Shown here piece by piece: positions 8,742 to 19,200 of a stretch of 23,549 nucleotides of DNA. The first letter of the stretch is position 1, and each line of letters begins with the position of its first letter. Origin of the DNA: Spirogloea muscicola. Lineage: Eukaryota > Streptophyta > Zygnematophyceae > Spirogloeales > Spirogloeaceae. Under the pieces are notes generated by a model that saw only the letters and a list, made by a program, of their open reading frames with translations, was not told the origin of the DNA and did no database searches. Both the position numbers and the translations under genes were made by a program. The stretch covers positions 163,172 through 186,720 of the forward strand of contig WELB01000126.1 of assembly GCA_009602725.1 (NCBI GenBank), in the 5' to 3' direction.

Positions 8742-8855
8742 GTACCCCCGGGTCAGCGTTAGGAAGTCAGATGAGCTGAGGGGAGGAAGAGCAACCCCGC
8801 TGCGCAAGCCAGAGGCTGCTGCAAGGGCGCGACCGGCACGGCGGTGCAAGCGCTT
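8742..8855 (-). pseudogene. Retroelement protein C-terminus remnant
   Basis: The minus strand encodes RRAGRALAAASG followed by SSSDFLTLTRGY, matching RAGRALAAASG and SLSDVRLLTRNY at the end of the copy at 4139-4939. The stop after the final Tyr has been lost (reads CAA). Everything upstream is missing. Confidence 0.75.
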
Positions 8856-8944
8856 GGGAGCGCGGGAGGGACATAGACATAGCTGTGTGGTTTTGGCGCC
8901 TTTGGCCTTTTCTTTTTTGGGCCCTTTTGGACCTTGTTCAATAA

Positions 8945-9168
8945 TCTGGGCTGACCCCGCACAGCCACCGCCCTCTCCTGGAAGCGTCCCACCCCCCCCC
9001 CCCAGGCTCTCTGACCTGAGGCTGCTTAGCAGGGGTTACTGAGAGCTTCGTAGTTGCTTAGATTCTTTTTGTGCTTGTTTTCTTAGTGCTTCCCCTGGCC
9101 CCTTCTCGTCCTTTGTTCATTCTTTTTTGGGCTGGCTTTTCCAGCCCTTATCCTCAATGGGCGAGCCC
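8945..9168 (+). mobile_element. Retroelement terminal codons plus family-2 tail
   Basis: A hairpin-like remnant at 8947-8966 and a 13-14-base C run precede the codons LSDLRLLSRGY and a stop at 9040-9042. The family-2 tail follows, with GGCCCCTTCTCGTCC, the hairpin at 9129-9147 and CCTCAATGGGCGAGCCC ending near 9168. The tail is almost identical to the inverted copy at 3984-4062. Confidence 0.8.
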
Positions 9169-9189
9169 TCCTTCGACACCATGGTGCGG

Positions 9190-9585
9190 TGGGCGCTCGG
9201 TGGCTCGAGCTGCTCAACCAGCTCGCGCGCCACGCCATCTCCCGCCGCTACCATGGGGAGCCGGTGGACTTCCATGTTGCAGGCTCGCTCGCACAGGTGT
9301 ATTGAATGCGCCTGTCCGTCTTGCTGCCGAGGTCCATAGCTTGCGCGTTGCATTCGCGGTCCGGTCGTGCCCTCGCTGCGGCTTCTGGCTCTGGCCTCGG
9401 GACTTGCTTCCAGGAGCCCAGCTTCTCCGACCTGCGGCTGCTTAGTAGGGGTGACTGAGTTTCCCGTTTCGTCGTCCTGTGTCTACCTGTGTCATTTTTC
9501 TTGTAGGCATCTCTCTGGCTCTTTAGATTCTTTTCAGGCTGGCCTCTGCCAGCCCTTCTTCTCTATTAGCGCGCACTTTCGTTCT
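9190..9585 (+). mobile_element. 5'-truncated retroelement copy with one in-frame stop
   Basis: From about 9195 the frame reads ARWLELLNQLARHAISRRYH, then GEPVDFHVAGSLAQVY, an in-frame TGA at 9303-9305, then MRLSVLLPRS...SGRALAAASG...FSDLRLLSRGD and a stop at 9456-9458. This parallels the last about 85 residues of the copy at 4139-4939 (LDLLARLARRAVSRRRGEPADF...). The frame is otherwise unbroken. The tail with hairpin at 9536-9555 follows. Its truncated 5' end abuts the tail end of the preceding copy at 9168, so the two are head-to-tail. Confidence 0.8.
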
Positions 9586-9589
9586 TCTT

Positions 9590-10966
9590 TCTCCTTTCTT
9601 CTGCCATTTGACGGCAATGGCTGGGCGAGGCTATGCAAGAGACTACAGCGAATGGGTGTAAAGTAACCCCGAGTCAGCAGCCGCAAGTCAGAGTAATTTG
9701 CAGCTGGAAAGAGACGCACTCCGACGAGACCCAGAAGCAGCAGCCATGGCACGGCCTGCCTGCAAGTTGACTGCGTGAGCCTGGGACTGAAGGATATGGA
9801 TATCCTCATACGGACACCTGGGCAAGCGACCCGGCGAAAAACAGCTTTTCCAATGTATTCAATGTGAGGGACTGGCTGTGAGAGGCCAGCCCCAAGGAAT
9901 GAACATGGTCTGATGATAGGCCTCTTCAAATGCAAGGCAATGGCTGTGTGAGAGAGAAGGCGCGCGCGGCGCATGAAAAAGAAAGGGAGGCCAATACGGG
10001 CCTTGCAGAAGTCCTGGTGACGGGGCAATGAGCTGGCTAAGGGGGACAGTGATATCCTCGAGTGAGCACATACACACTTGACAAGCTAAGCTGAGGAGCC
10101 AGACCACCACCACAGCAGCCATTGGCCTGCCCCAATGCTCGCCCAGCACGCTGGTGTATCGCAAGTGCCTGGGAGCGCGCAGACTCAATGGTAGCTGCAT
10201 TCGATAGCAAGCAATGCTAGCTTGGAGAGAGAAAAGATAGTCTTTTCCAATTTACGGCAATGGCTGCCAGCACAAAACAACAAAGGTCAAAAAGGGCCGA
10301 AGAACTTGCATCTTCTTATGGAGGGCCAGCGGACGTGGGGGCTGTGAATGGCCAGCCGAGATAGAAAGAACAACGTCCCAAGGGCCGGATGGCGCCAAAA
10401 GCATCTTCTTCTTCTTCAAAGCACACAGCTATGCAAGACGAGTGTCCTGCTTTTTGCAGGACACCAAGGAAAATCCTCGCCCACATAACCAGAGGGGCTA
10501 GCAAAGCCGGCCCAAGAAAAGAATGGACAATATCCTAAGGCCACACAGGCCACAAAACAATGCCGAAAAAGAAAAATCTGCACAACAGGACACGAGATGA
10601 TGCAGATAGATGCTCAGTATCCACGGGCAGCAAGAGACTACAGCCCGCAGACAGAAGAGTGCCGGGGGCTCACGCCGCCGACGAGGCCGGGAGCGTGGGC
10701 CGACCGCCGTCGCACCGAAGCGGAACCCCGTTGGGAGAGCCACTTCTTTCACCGAGCGGACCAGGCATCGTTGGCGGTCACGGCTGGCGGGGAAACGTGT
10801 TCATCAACGGCCCTCGACTGCGGGTGCCATTGGAAGAAAAGTTCGTGTAATTGAAATGAATGAAGGCCAAATGGCCAAATACAAAGGCAAGCACATCTAC
10901 AGACCTACATAACCTACAGCAGCTTGACCCGCTCATTTACCACGGGTCAAAACATAGAAGAAAGGA
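9590..10966. mobile_element. Retroelement graveyard, mostly minus-sense remnants
   Basis: At 9663-9705 the minus strand encodes NYSDLRLLTRGY with the stop lost. Minus-sense hairpin remnants occur at 9868-9893, 10337-10358 and 10494-10513, usually followed on plus by a GAATG(G)AC-like word. At about 10726-10748 a plus-sense tail end, GTTGGGAGAGCCACTTCTTTC, appears alone. The rest is unique or too decayed to assign. Short open frames here show no domain and I do not call genes. Confidence 0.55.
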
Positions 10967-11023
10967 CTCGCCCATTGAGGATAGGGGCTGGAAAAGCCAG
11001 CCCAAAAGAGAAGGAACAAAATT
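10967..11023 (-). mobile_element. Family-2 retroelement tail fragment
   Basis: CTCGCCCATTGAGGATAGGG followed by GCTGGAAAAGCCAGCCC is the minus-sense family-2 tail end, with hairpin at 10985-11003. The stretch beyond the hairpin is diverged. Confidence 0.75.
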
Positions 11024-11130
11024 AGAGGAAAAGAGAGAGAAGAGGTCGCTAATCGATGCCTGAATACTAGATGGCAGACAAGAAGCCCTTCTGCCAACAA
11101 CTAGAGCTCGCCCAGCTTTCTGGTGCAAGA

Positions 11131-11243
11131 GAAGAAGTGGCTCTCCCAATAAGGGCAAGGGCTCTGAGAAGCCAGCCCGAAAAGAACTGACAAGGTTCGA
11201 AGGGGCCAAAGTACGAGCTAAGCAGCGACTGCGGGGCCTGAAG
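11131..11243 (-). mobile_element. Family-1 retroelement tail, interrupted copy
   Basis: This matches the right arm of the inverted repeat (from 5131) with a handful of substitutions, hairpin at 11159-11178, and stops at GGGGCCTGAAG where the next copy begins. It appears to be an older tail into which, or beside which, the next copy inserted. Confidence 0.85.
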
Positions 11244-11487
11244 AAGAAGTGGCTCTCCCAATGGGGGCAAGGGCTGTGAGAAGCCAGCCCGAAAAGAATT
11301 GACAAGGTTCGAAGGGGCCAAACTACGAGCTAAGCAGCGACTGCGGGGCCTGAAGAGGCTATGGCAGAACGGGGGAGGATGGACCGCTTAGTAGTTACGA
11401 GTGAGGAGCCTCACATCCGACAGACTAGCTGCCGGTAAACTATCCCCCTGACGAAAGCCGGAGGCCGCAGCGAGAGCACGGCCAGCA
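11243..11487 (-). mobile_element. Family-1 retroelement copy running into the assembly gap
   Basis: The minus strand holds the tail (hairpin 11271-11290), the stop codon at 11388-11390 and the last 33 codons of the element protein up to the gap. Those last 100 coding bases are identical to 4840-4939, and one difference is seen just beyond the stop. More of this element probably lies in the unsequenced gap. Confidence 0.9.
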
Positions 11488-11967
11488 NNNNNNNNNNNNN
11501 NNNNNNNNNNNNNNNNNNNNNNNNNNNNNNNNNNNNNNNNNNNNNNNNNNNNNNNNNNNNNNNNNNNNNNNNNNNNNNNNNNNNNNNNNNNNNNNNNNNN
11601 NNNNNNNNNNNNNNNNNNNNNNNNNNNNNNNNNNNNNNNNNNNNNNNNNNNNNNNNNNNNNNNNNNNNNNNNNNNNNNNNNNNNNNNNNNNNNNNNNNNN
11701 NNNNNNNNNNNNNNNNNNNNNNNNNNNNNNNNNNNNNNNNNNNNNNNNNNNNNNNNNNNNNNNNNNNNNNNNNNNNNNNNNNNNNNNNNNNNNNNNNNNN
11801 NNNNNNNNNNNNNNNNNNNNNNNNNNNNNNNNNNNNNNNNNNNNNNNNNNNNNNNNNNNNNNNNNNNNNNNNNNNNNNNNNNNNNNNNNNNNNNNNNNNN
11901 NNNNNNNNNNNNNNNNNNNNNNNNNNNNNNNNNNNNNNNNNNNNNNNNNNNNNNNNNNNNNNNNNNN
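11488..11967. other. Assembly gap (480 N)
   Basis: Unsequenced. It is flanked on the left by a retroelement copy broken inside its coding region and on the right by a poly(A) run, so the missing sequence is probably repetitive. The real gap length may differ from 480. Confidence 0.99.

Positions 11968-12025
<58 letters not shown>
11968..12025 (+). repeat. 58-base poly(A) run next to the gap
   Basis: Uninterrupted A from the gap edge to 12025, then GGCGGCGGCGGCGGCGCG and the importin-beta ATG at 12044. It could be the 3' poly(A) of a plus-oriented insertion, a genuine homopolymer, or an assembly artefact at the gap border. Confidence 0.9.
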
Positions 12026-12028
<3 letters not shown>

Positions 12029-12043
12029 GGCGGCGGCGGCGCG

Positions 12044-15000
12044 ATGGCGGGCATGGAGGTGACGCAGGTGCTGCTGAACGCGCAGTCGCCGGATGGCGGC
12101 GTGCGGCGGCTGGCGGAGGAGAGCCTCAAGGCGTTCCAGGAGCGGAGCCACGCGGCGTTCCTGGCGTCGCTGGCGCTGGAGCTGGGCGCCGAGGAGAAGC
12201 CGGTGGACTCGCGGCGCCTGGCGGGGCTCATCCTCAAAAACTCGCTGGACGCCAAGGAGGCGGCCCGCAAGGCCGACTACGCGCAGCGCTGGGTGGGCGT
12301 GGAGCCCGCCGTGAAGGCGCAGGTCAAGGCCGCGCTGCTGCGCACGCTGCCGTCCGCAGTGCACGACGCGCGGCACACGGCGGCGCAGGTGATCGCCAAG
12401 GTGGCCGCCATCGAGCTGCCGCGCGGCGAGTGGATGGAGCTGGTGGCCAGCCTGCTGGCCAACATGGGCGGCCCGGGGCGGGAGCAGCCGGCGCACGTCA
12501 AGGAGAGCACGCTGGAGACGCTGGGCTACGTGTGCGAGGAGATCTCGTCGGACGTGCTGCAGCAGGAGCAGGTCAACAGCGTGCTCACTGCCGTCGTCCA
12601 GGGCATGAACAAGAACGAGTCGAACGTGGACGTGCGGCTGGCGGCCACCCGGGCGCTCTACAACGCCCTCGACTTCGCGCAGACCAACTTCGAGAACGAC
12701 ATGGAGCGTAACTACATCATGCAGGTCATCTGCGAGGCGACCCTGAGCACCGACATCCGCGTGCGCCAGGCAGCCTTCGAGTGCCTCGTCTCCATCGCGT
12801 CCACGTACTACGAGAAGCTCTCGACCTACATGCAGGTCTGGTTCTCTCCCGCAGCTTCCCATGCCTGCAACTTGCACGACGACCCACATGTGGTCTAGTG
12901 CAATGTGGTGGATGGGCTTCATTGGGCTCGCATCCTTGAACTGCATTGCTCCTCCCTTGACTCTTAGAGTTGAGGTTAAACATTGAGAGGGTCAGCTAGT
13001 GCTGTGCAGGACATCTTCGTGATCACGTCAAAAGCGGCGAGGGAGGACGAAGAGCCGGTGGCGCTGCAAGCCATAGAGCTCTGGTCGACCATCTGCGATG
13101 AGGAGATTGAGATTCAGGAGGAGTACACGGGCGACTCGGAGGTGACGAACTTCAACTTCATCAAGCAGGCCCTCCCTGCGCTGGTTCCTATGCTGCTCGA
13201 GACGCTCACCAAGCAGCAGGAGGACCAGGATACAGAGGAGGGAGCGTGGAATCTCTCCATGGCCGGCGGCACCTGCTTGGGGCTCGTGGCGCGCACTGTG
13301 GGGGACGACATTGTCCCGCTGGTGATGCCCTTCGTCCAGGAGAACATCACGAAGCCCGACTGGCGCTGCAGAGAGGCTGCCACCTATGCATTTGGGTCCA
13401 TCTTGGAAGGCCCGTCTCTGGAGAAGCTCATGCCCCTCGTCAACATGGCTCTCAACTTCATGCTCAACGCGATGAAGGATGCGAATAACCACGTGAAAGA
13501 CACGACGGCGTGGACGCTGGGGCGAATATTCGAGTTCCTGCATGGCCCCTCCATTGACACTCCCGTCATCACCCCTACCAATCTCCCAACCATTCTTGGC
13601 GTCCTCATCGAAAGCATAAAGGACGCAGCAAATGTGGCGGAAAAAGTGTGTGGAGCCCTCTACTTTCTTGCTCAGGGTTATGAGGAGACCGGGGGAGCAA
13701 GCTCTCCTTTGTCGCCATACTTCCAAGGCATTGTTCTCGCGCTCCTTGCTACCACAGACAGGGAAGATGCTGGAGAGTCCCAGTTGCGCTCCTCTGCGTA
13801 TGAGACTCTCAATGAGGTTGTCAGGTGCTCGACCGAAGACACGTCCAACATTGTCGTGCAGCTGGTCCCTGTAGTGATGCAGAAACTGGATCAGACCCTG
13901 CAGATGCAGATCGTCTCAACAGATGATAGGGAAAAACAGAGCGAGCTGCAAGCTCTTCTCTGTGGGGTTCTGCAGGTTAGCATACAGAAGCTGGGTTCAA
14001 GTGATGCAACAAAGTATGGGATAGTGCAGTTTGCAGACCAGATGATGAGCTTGTTCCTACGAGTATTCGCCTGCCGAAGTGCCACAGTGCATGAGGAAGC
14101 GATGCTGGCAATTGGAGCCCTTGCTTATGCAACTGGTGCAGACTTCGGGAAGTACATGGCGGTGCGTAGCTATATGCTGTACAAAAGCACAATCAAGCAG
14201 CTGTTATGTACTTTGAAGTAGCTCCTTTGATGAGTGCTTCTGGCTGCCTGTGTTTGCTTACACTAGATTACAATACAAGAGCTTGCACCTCGAGCAATAT
14301 TGTAGGGATCTTTGTCATTCTGCTCAATGCAGCTCTTCCAGGCTGCAGCCTCTGTTGGAAGACTCGTCAAATTTGCAATCTGAATTTGTACATTTCGGCC
14401 GTTCTTGCAGGAGTTCTACAAATACTTGGAAATGGGCTTGCAGAATTTTGAGGAGTATCAGGTGCCCTCTCCCAGACTTAAGAAAGCTGGCTTCTATTCT
14501 GTCATTGGTCTGTATGTTTGGTGCGTGTCATGATCAGGAACTGCTTAGCTTGCAGTCAAGTCTCCTTCTTGTGCGCACAATTGCTCGGTGGTAATGGTGG
14601 CCAGTTGATCATCATCAACGAGAAAGAATTCCTCAAGTGGCTGTACCCTCCCTTCCTGTCTTGGGACAGCCTGATCTTGCCCTTTGAAGGTTCTGATTGC
14701 TAGGTGGGTGTGTGCTGCTCTACAGGTCTGCGCAGTGACAGTGGGTGTTGTAGGTGACATATGCCGAGCACTGGATGACAAGGTGCTGCCGTACTGTGAT
14801 GGCATCATGACCCAGTTGCTCCAGGATTTATCCAGTAACCAATTGCACCGCAGCGTGAAACCTCCAATTTTCTCCTGCTTTGGAGATATTGCGCTAGCGA
14901 TTGGGGAGCATTTTGAGAAGTACCTGTCCTACGCTATGCCCATGCTTCAGAGTGCTGCAGAACTTTCGGCCTCGCACCATACAGCTGGAGATGATGAGCT

Positions 15001-15487
15001 AATTGAGTACAATAATCAATTGCGAGCCGGCATCTTTGAGGCATACTCTGGAATTTTTCAGGGCTTCAAAAGCACGAAGCCAGAGATAATGAGCCCATTC
15101 TCTGAGCATATCCTTTTCTTCATAGAGAATGTCTTCAACGATAAGGATAGGTAAGCACCTCCGACGTCCACACAGACAACTACGTCCTACACATTGTGCT
15201 GTTTGCAGATGGCTGAGACATGTCGGCTGACATGTGCCCAGAGAGAGGCTGTCCTTCTTACAAGTGGCCGAATGTCGTGTCCATGCAGGGATGAATTGGT
15301 CACCAAGGCAGCAATTGGTGTCATGGGCGACTTGGCCGACACACTGGGAAGTTCTGCAGCCCAGTTATTTGCGCAACACCCATTCTACAGGGAGTTCATT
15401 GAGGAGTGCTTGCAATTTGATGACCCTCAATTGAAAGACACGGCAGAGTGGGCACAAGGAGCCATCTCCCGACTAGTCAGCAGCTGA
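12044..15487 (+). CDS. KPNB1: Importin subunit beta (karyopherin beta-1), five exons
   Basis: Nuclear import receptor: binds the importin-alpha/cargo complex, contacts FG nucleoporins and releases cargo on binding Ran-GTP. Exons 12044-12835, 13010-14161, 14411-14461, 14726-15150 and 15289-15487 join in phase to 872 aa, close to the about 870 of plant KPNB1. The N-terminus has the IBN_N pattern (ESLKAF...LAGLILKNSLDA) and HEAT-repeat helices run throughout. Family hallmarks seen include LWSTICDEEIEIQEE, WNLSMAGGTCLGLVAR, ITKPDWRCREAATYAFGSIL, KDTTAWTLGRIFE, YETLNEVV, EFYKYLEMGLQNFEEYQV, RSVKPPIFSCFGDIALAIG, IGVMGDLADTLGSSA and the terminal EWAQGAISR. Exon 3 is only 51 bp. Exon 1 is strongly GC-rich, unlike the later exons. 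Start: the first ATG after the CGG-rich leader, followed by MAGMEVTQVLLNAQSPD as in the family; a second ATG three codons on is equally possible. The promoter is probably in or beyond the gap. Confidence 0.97.
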
Positions 15488-16279
15488 GTCATCACAAGGA
15501 CTGGCTGACAGCACTTAGGCCTAGAGCAGGGACCAATTTGCCCGAGCTCCTGTCAGCCGCCACATTGATTGTAGTCCAAGTAGTCAGCTTCCCCTGTGAA
15601 TAGCTCATTACTGGTCACGTTCAGCGTGCCGCTAAAATTTTGAAAGCGGAGAGGACGAAGATTGCCTCGCCAACGACCACACGCATAGCACCCCCTATCA
15701 GTGTGTCGCCTGTCTAGAGATACCAATTGAGCACGAACCCTCATGACGCAGCACTTAAATCAATCACTTCAAGCTGCGGCCAGACAAGCCGCGCAGAACC
15801 TGCTGTAGAGTCATTCTAGCGTCGTTCCCGAAGTAAGAGGGAGTGGAGCCAGCGGAGATGGTCATGCTTTGGGCGACGGGCAGATCAAGAGGAGATGGCA
15901 CCGGGGGACTGGCCTGGCGGGCACGGAAGAGCGAGAGGGAGACGACTGATCCGCAAGCCCCGTCGACGCGCGCCCGTTCCTATGTGGGGCGGGTTAGTGG
16001 GGAAAGACGGTGGGGTGGGCTGTTTTGCGGCACCTTCGATCGTTGGAGCCGTTGATTTCGTAGTTTCAAAAGCATGTCAACGGCCGCTGGCCGAAAGGAT
16101 CTGCAGACTCATTGATGCATGGGTGATGAAACCCGACTGCGTAAACAGCGGCCAACGGTGAGCCAGGCTGCAGCACTGCAGCCTCGGCGGGCTCCGCAAG
16201 CCGCCGCTGCCGCCCCGTCGCCGGGCGCGCGCGACATTGGACAGAGTCGAGGACACAGTAGGCTGCCTCTGCTGGAGGG
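15488..16279. other. Intergenic region, importin-beta 3' flank and DRP5B 5' flank
   Basis: About 790 bp between same-strand genes. The left half is of mixed composition; from about 15840 and especially 16130-16280 it is GC-rich, consistent with promoter and 5' UTR of the next gene. A minus-strand frame at 15744-15553 looks mildly protein-like (NFSGTLNVTSNELF) but has no support as a gene. No RNA gene or retroelement tail was seen. Confidence 0.5.
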
Positions 16280-19200
16280 ATGCCCGCTCCGCCGGCCGCT
16301 CCCGGCGCCCGGGCCGAGCGGTGGCTGGCGGCGCAGGCGACAGCACCGCATGGCAATGGACCTGTCGGCGTGAAGGAGCTCACGGCGGCGTCCACGGACT
16401 CGTCACCTGCACTGTCCCAGTCTCGTAGCAGGCGGCTCATGGCGGAGGCGCTCGCAGCCGCCAGGGCACGCAGCCGCTCGGTCGCTCAGCAGCCCTCCCT
16501 TCTGCCTGAGTGCTACTATCCGGCATGCAGCAACGAGAAACTGTACGAGGCATACAGGGACTTACACAGCCTAGCTCAGGACTTCCGGAAGCCCTTCGAT
16601 ACCCCAGCTATACTCGTAGTCGGTCACCAGACGGATGGCAAGAGCGCTTTGATTGAGGCTCTCATGGGATTTCAATTTAATCACGTTGGAGGAGGGACGA
16701 AGACAAGGAGACCAATTGAGCTTCAGATGAAGTACGACGCTGCTTGCGCAGAGCCCCGGTGCTTTCTTATCACCGATGATCGGCCACCAAAGGAATTGGA
16801 GCAGACTCTTGAGGAACTTCAGGTACAAATATATGTGCAGAGGACATAATAGTGGATACTACGTTCACAAACATATAATTAATGAGTAGTCGATAAGACT
16901 CATGCTGCCTCGTTGAAGGCTAATCACGTGTGCTGCATAATGGTGCAGGCGTACATTGAGGGTGAAAACTTGCGCCTGGAGAAAGAAGCATGTCAGCTCT
17001 GGGCAAAGGAGATTATTGTGAAGATCAATTACAGGTTCTGCCCAAATCTAATCATTATTGACACACCAGGATTGATTGCTGCAGCACCTGGAAGACGGAA
17101 CTCGTCCCTGCAGGTCAGAGTCGCGCTGTGTGGATGCGTCAATGGCTTGACTCTCAGAAGACGAATGCTCATCATGCTGCCTTGCATCTTCATAGATAAC
17201 ATTGACTCACTAACAAATACCTATCCTGGTCGAACAATACTCGCTATAACAGGCACAAGCGAAAGCAATTGAGGTTCTTGTCCGAAGCAAGATGCAGCAG
17301 CGAGAAATTATCATCTTATGCCTCGAAGACTGCAGCGACTGGAGCAATGCCACAACGAGGAGAATTGTCATGATGGTATGATCGCAAGGAACGAAGAGCA
17401 GTCCATGCCGCCTCATTGCGCCACCTCCAATGTATGCCAGGCTCTCGTCTGCTTAACGTCTTCTGCACAAATTAGTCGGGGTTTGACCGCTTGCACAGTG
17501 ACGTGGTCCTGTTACAGATGGATCCTGAGTTGTCTCGAACAGTCATAGTATCAAGCAAGCTGGACACAAGGATTCCACAATTTGCCAGGGCAGCTGACGT
17601 TGAGCTATTCTTGCGCCCGCCTTTACCACTGTTTCATCACCAAGTACTTGGTGATGGACCATTCTTTACCTCAGTACCATCTGGCAGAGTTGGCTCTAGC
17701 AAAGGCTGCACTTATTCGTCAAACGAGCATTTCCGTGAGGTGCGTGCAAGAGGTTGCTTATGACTTCGTCCTCCTTAAGTGTCATAATGTACCACAATAT
17801 TTCTTGAAGTACCCTACCACTTACACCAACCGCATACATGACAACGTGGAAGCGACTCCGAAATCACTCCAGTGGTTGGATGCAGTCTCAATAGAGCAAG
17901 CCGGATGACCAGACTAAGACGCGCCGCTGCCATGCCTTAGAGAGCCGACCCTGTTCCAGGGTTGGGTGATGTTTTTGGGTTATACACTATTGATGTACAT
18001 ACTTCTCACATTCCAATGTATGTAGATATTGTCATGACTGTGCTAAGAATGCAAGACACTCAAAGGCAGGCTTGCTTATGTGCAGTGTTGCTATGTTGGT
18101 ACAGGCTGTGGCCTCTCGTGAGGCTCAGGATGTTGCAGCTTTGGAGGAGAAGTTGGATCGGCAGCTTGAAGTGGAGGAGCGTGCACATGTTGGAGTTAGC
18201 CGTTTGCGTTGGTTTTTGGAGCAGCTACTCCAGCGCAGGTCTTGACAAGCATTGCTTGTTCTGCATGAACAAGCTTGGACAAGCGTGCTTTGCTGGTGGC
18301 TCGAACTTGTCGAGGTTACTGCTTTCTAGCAAGAAGTGCTTTGCTGGATGTCATGGATGACATTACATTGACCGAAGCAGGTACATGGAGAGCGTCCCTT
18401 CCATTGTTCCGCTACTGGATAAGGAGTATCGCACTGTAGCTCTGAAGCTCAACAGTACCAATGAGGAGCTCAGGTACTTCTTGTGCAGTCAGTATTTGAA
18501 GACCTCGGACTCTTCTAACAACGACTCAGCCAGATGCCAGGCAAATCATAATTCACTGCGAGGACAATTGATGTACCAATAGCATGCGTGTCAAGTGCAG
18601 CAATCTGGATAGCATGAAGCTGAAGGATCGAGGCAGCAATTTCAGAGACGCTTTCTTGCAGAAGGTGTCACCTTCAGCCTTTTCGTTCAAGTAAAGAGCA
18701 ACAGAGCAATTAGTAGGATGAGAAGTGAAAGTCTTGAAGCTTGATGATGTTTTTGATGTATCACAACGCTTTTGAACCACAACCCATCACCAGAAAAAGG
18801 CCTCTGCTGTGATTAAATTACCATTTCTGTGATATCCAGTTATCTCAGCTGTTGAAAGGAACGATTGCAGCCCCCACAAAGGAATATGGTATGAGTTAAT
18901 TTAGCTATTCTACCAATCATCCCGACTAATGTTTGACATGTACATGCTTTCAAAAAGAAACACGTGAATCCCCTTACCTCTTTCGTGTTCTCACAGTAAC
19001 AAGTATGCACTTTACATTAATCATTACGTGCTCAGGGGAGACACTACAGGATGAGCGAATTCATGGTGGTGCCTTCGTAGGAAGTGATGGATTGCAAGTA
19101 AACCAAAAATACATGCCTGTGCGTTGACTGTCAGCTTGTCTAATGAACGTGCACAGTTTGCTTGCCGATGCGCATAGATCTCCTTGGATGTTAGGCCTTC

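Noticed and set aside
9534-10028. Minus-strand frame of 164 codons
   Set aside because: Only a dozen residues are recognisable (retroelement C-terminus, read through a lost stop); the rest is tail and decayed repeat.
11411-12946. Long minus-strand open frame crossing the gap and running antisense to importin-beta
   Set aside because: It depends on translated Ns and poly(T) and is the antisense shadow of a GC-rich exon; only 11411-11487 overlaps real retroelement sequence, and in the wrong frame.
13028-13726. Minus-strand open frame of 232 codons
   Set aside because: Antisense shadow of importin-beta exon 2, with no independent domain or splice support.
15553-15744. Minus-strand frame with NFS and NVT glycosylation-like sites
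   Set aside because: No upstream exon with compatible splice sites was found before the oppositely oriented DRP5B gene, and no family is recognised.
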